Origin: Planctomycetota bacterium
Lineage (GTDB): Bacteria > Planctomycetota > Phycisphaerae > WQYP01
NCBI GenBank assembly: GCA_021852245.1
Contig: JAJZNY010000166.1
Coordinates: forward strand, 1 to 5,586
Length of the DNA: 5,586 bases
Direction of reading: 5' to 3'
Part shown: in pieces, positions 5,143-5,586 of the stretch
Layout of the letters: each line of letters starts with the position of its first letter
Numbering within the stretch: the first letter of the stretch is position 1
Program-made: the position numbers and the translations under genes
Notes under the pieces: generated by a model
Databases searched by the model: none
Seen by the model: the letters and a program-made list of their open reading frames with translations, nothing else
What the model was told of the DNA's origin: nothing

Positions 5143-5586
5143 AGAATCAAGCGTAACCTGCCCATGTTGAGTCAAAGCGCATCCATCGCTGATGGACGCA
5201 TCGGCCTGCATCGTAATGCCCGTAGATGCAAGAATATCACCCTCAAAGGTACTGTCCTGTCCCAATGTGGCCGAACCACCCACCAGCCACGTCACATCGC
5301 GCCTCGCCTCTGAGGCGGGCCCACCACCGATCGTAATGATCGCCGAATTCGCTCCGGTTGTCAGCGTCGTTCCTATTTTGAAAATAAATCGCGCACGGGG
5401 ATCACCCTGATTATTGAGCGTCAGGGTGCCGTTGAGTTCGGCGGCGGAGGAGAAATTATACACCCCCGGAAGGATGGTCAGTCCACCGAGGTTCTGGCCG
5501 CTCAGGTCATGTGTGGAGACCATGGCCAATGCGATCCTGTAGGCTGTCATCAGATCTGATTGAGCCTTCTGCGTGGTAGCATCGTC
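5122..5586 (-). CDS. DUF3494 ice-binding-like protein (C-terminal part)
   Basis: The frame is open from the right edge to a TAA at 5122-5124, showing 154 C-terminal residues; the N-terminus and any signal peptide lie outside. An internal ATG at 5548-5550 is not the start, because the family pattern continues upstream of it (AQSDLMTAY, visible residues 8-16). Family hallmarks in order: LSGQNLGGLTILPGVYNF (28-45), LNGTLTLNNQGDPRARFIFK (51-70), IGTTLTTGANS (71-81), VTWLVGGSATLGQDSTFEGD (98-117), ILASTGITMQADASI (118-132) and GQVTLDSNKIS (142-152). This matches the DUF3494/IBP-1 fold, a beta-solenoid seen in many secreted bacterial and microalgal ice-binding proteins. Usual roles are binding ice or inhibiting recrystallisation, though many members are untested and may act as adhesins. 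The domain ends at the C-terminus with no PEP-CTERM or anchor. The usual Cys-containing segment before the conserved Trp reads SEARRDVTW (92-100) here. Confidence 0.92.
   Translation of the reverse strand, partial: DDATTQKAQSDLMTAYRIALAMVSTHDLSGQNLGGLTILPGVYNFSSAAELNGTLTLNNQGDPRARFIFKIGTTLTTGANSAIITIGGGPASEARRDVTWLVGGSATLGQDSTFEGDILASTGITMQADASISDGCALTQHGQVTLDSNKISRG

Overview
The window looks like a chromosomal piece of a GC-rich Gram-negative bacterium of the Planctomycetes/Verrucomicrobia group, more likely a planctomycete. Two things point there: a 5'-partial gene of the Minf_1886 type, a hypothetical family typical of those phyla, and a secreted protein ending in a PEP-CTERM sorting signal, which implies an exosortase system elsewhere in the genome. 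This is an inference from family recognition by eye; no search was run.

Layout: (1) 1-299, minus strand: N-terminal 99 residues of a Minf_1886-like protein. (2) 300-641: divergent intergenic region with T-tracts, a candidate promoter for each flanking gene and a strong Shine-Dalgarno site before the next gene. (3) 642-2711, plus: a 689-residue secreted, glycine-rich PEP-CTERM protein with rung-like beta-strand segments separated by long GGxGG blocks. (4) 2712-2998: non-coding, with a strong Rho-independent terminator for the minus-strand gene that follows. (5) 2999-3541, minus: a 180-residue glycine-zipper protein with a conserved Tyr/Trp-rich C-terminal domain, starting at GTG. (6) 3542-4166: 625 bases with no convincing gene. 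(7) 4167-5105, plus: a soluble diguanylate cyclase with intact GGDEF motif and I-site behind a helical N-terminal region. (8) 5122-5586, minus and running off the right edge: the C-terminal 154 residues of a DUF3494-type ice-binding-like protein, convergent with the cyclase gene and only 16 bases from it.

The genes alternate in strand (-,+,-,+,-), so each is probably its own transcription unit and there is no operon in view. Several relate to the cell surface or to stress: an exported matrix-like protein, a membrane-associated glycine-zipper protein, a c-di-GMP synthase and an ice-binding-like protein. A shared role in surface, biofilm or cold physiology is possible but is only a guess from proximity. 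I see no mobile element, CRISPR array, RNA gene or clear defence system. The most interesting items are the architecture of the glycine-rich PEP-CTERM protein, the ice-binding-like protein next to the cyclase, and the unannotated N-terminal region of the cyclase.
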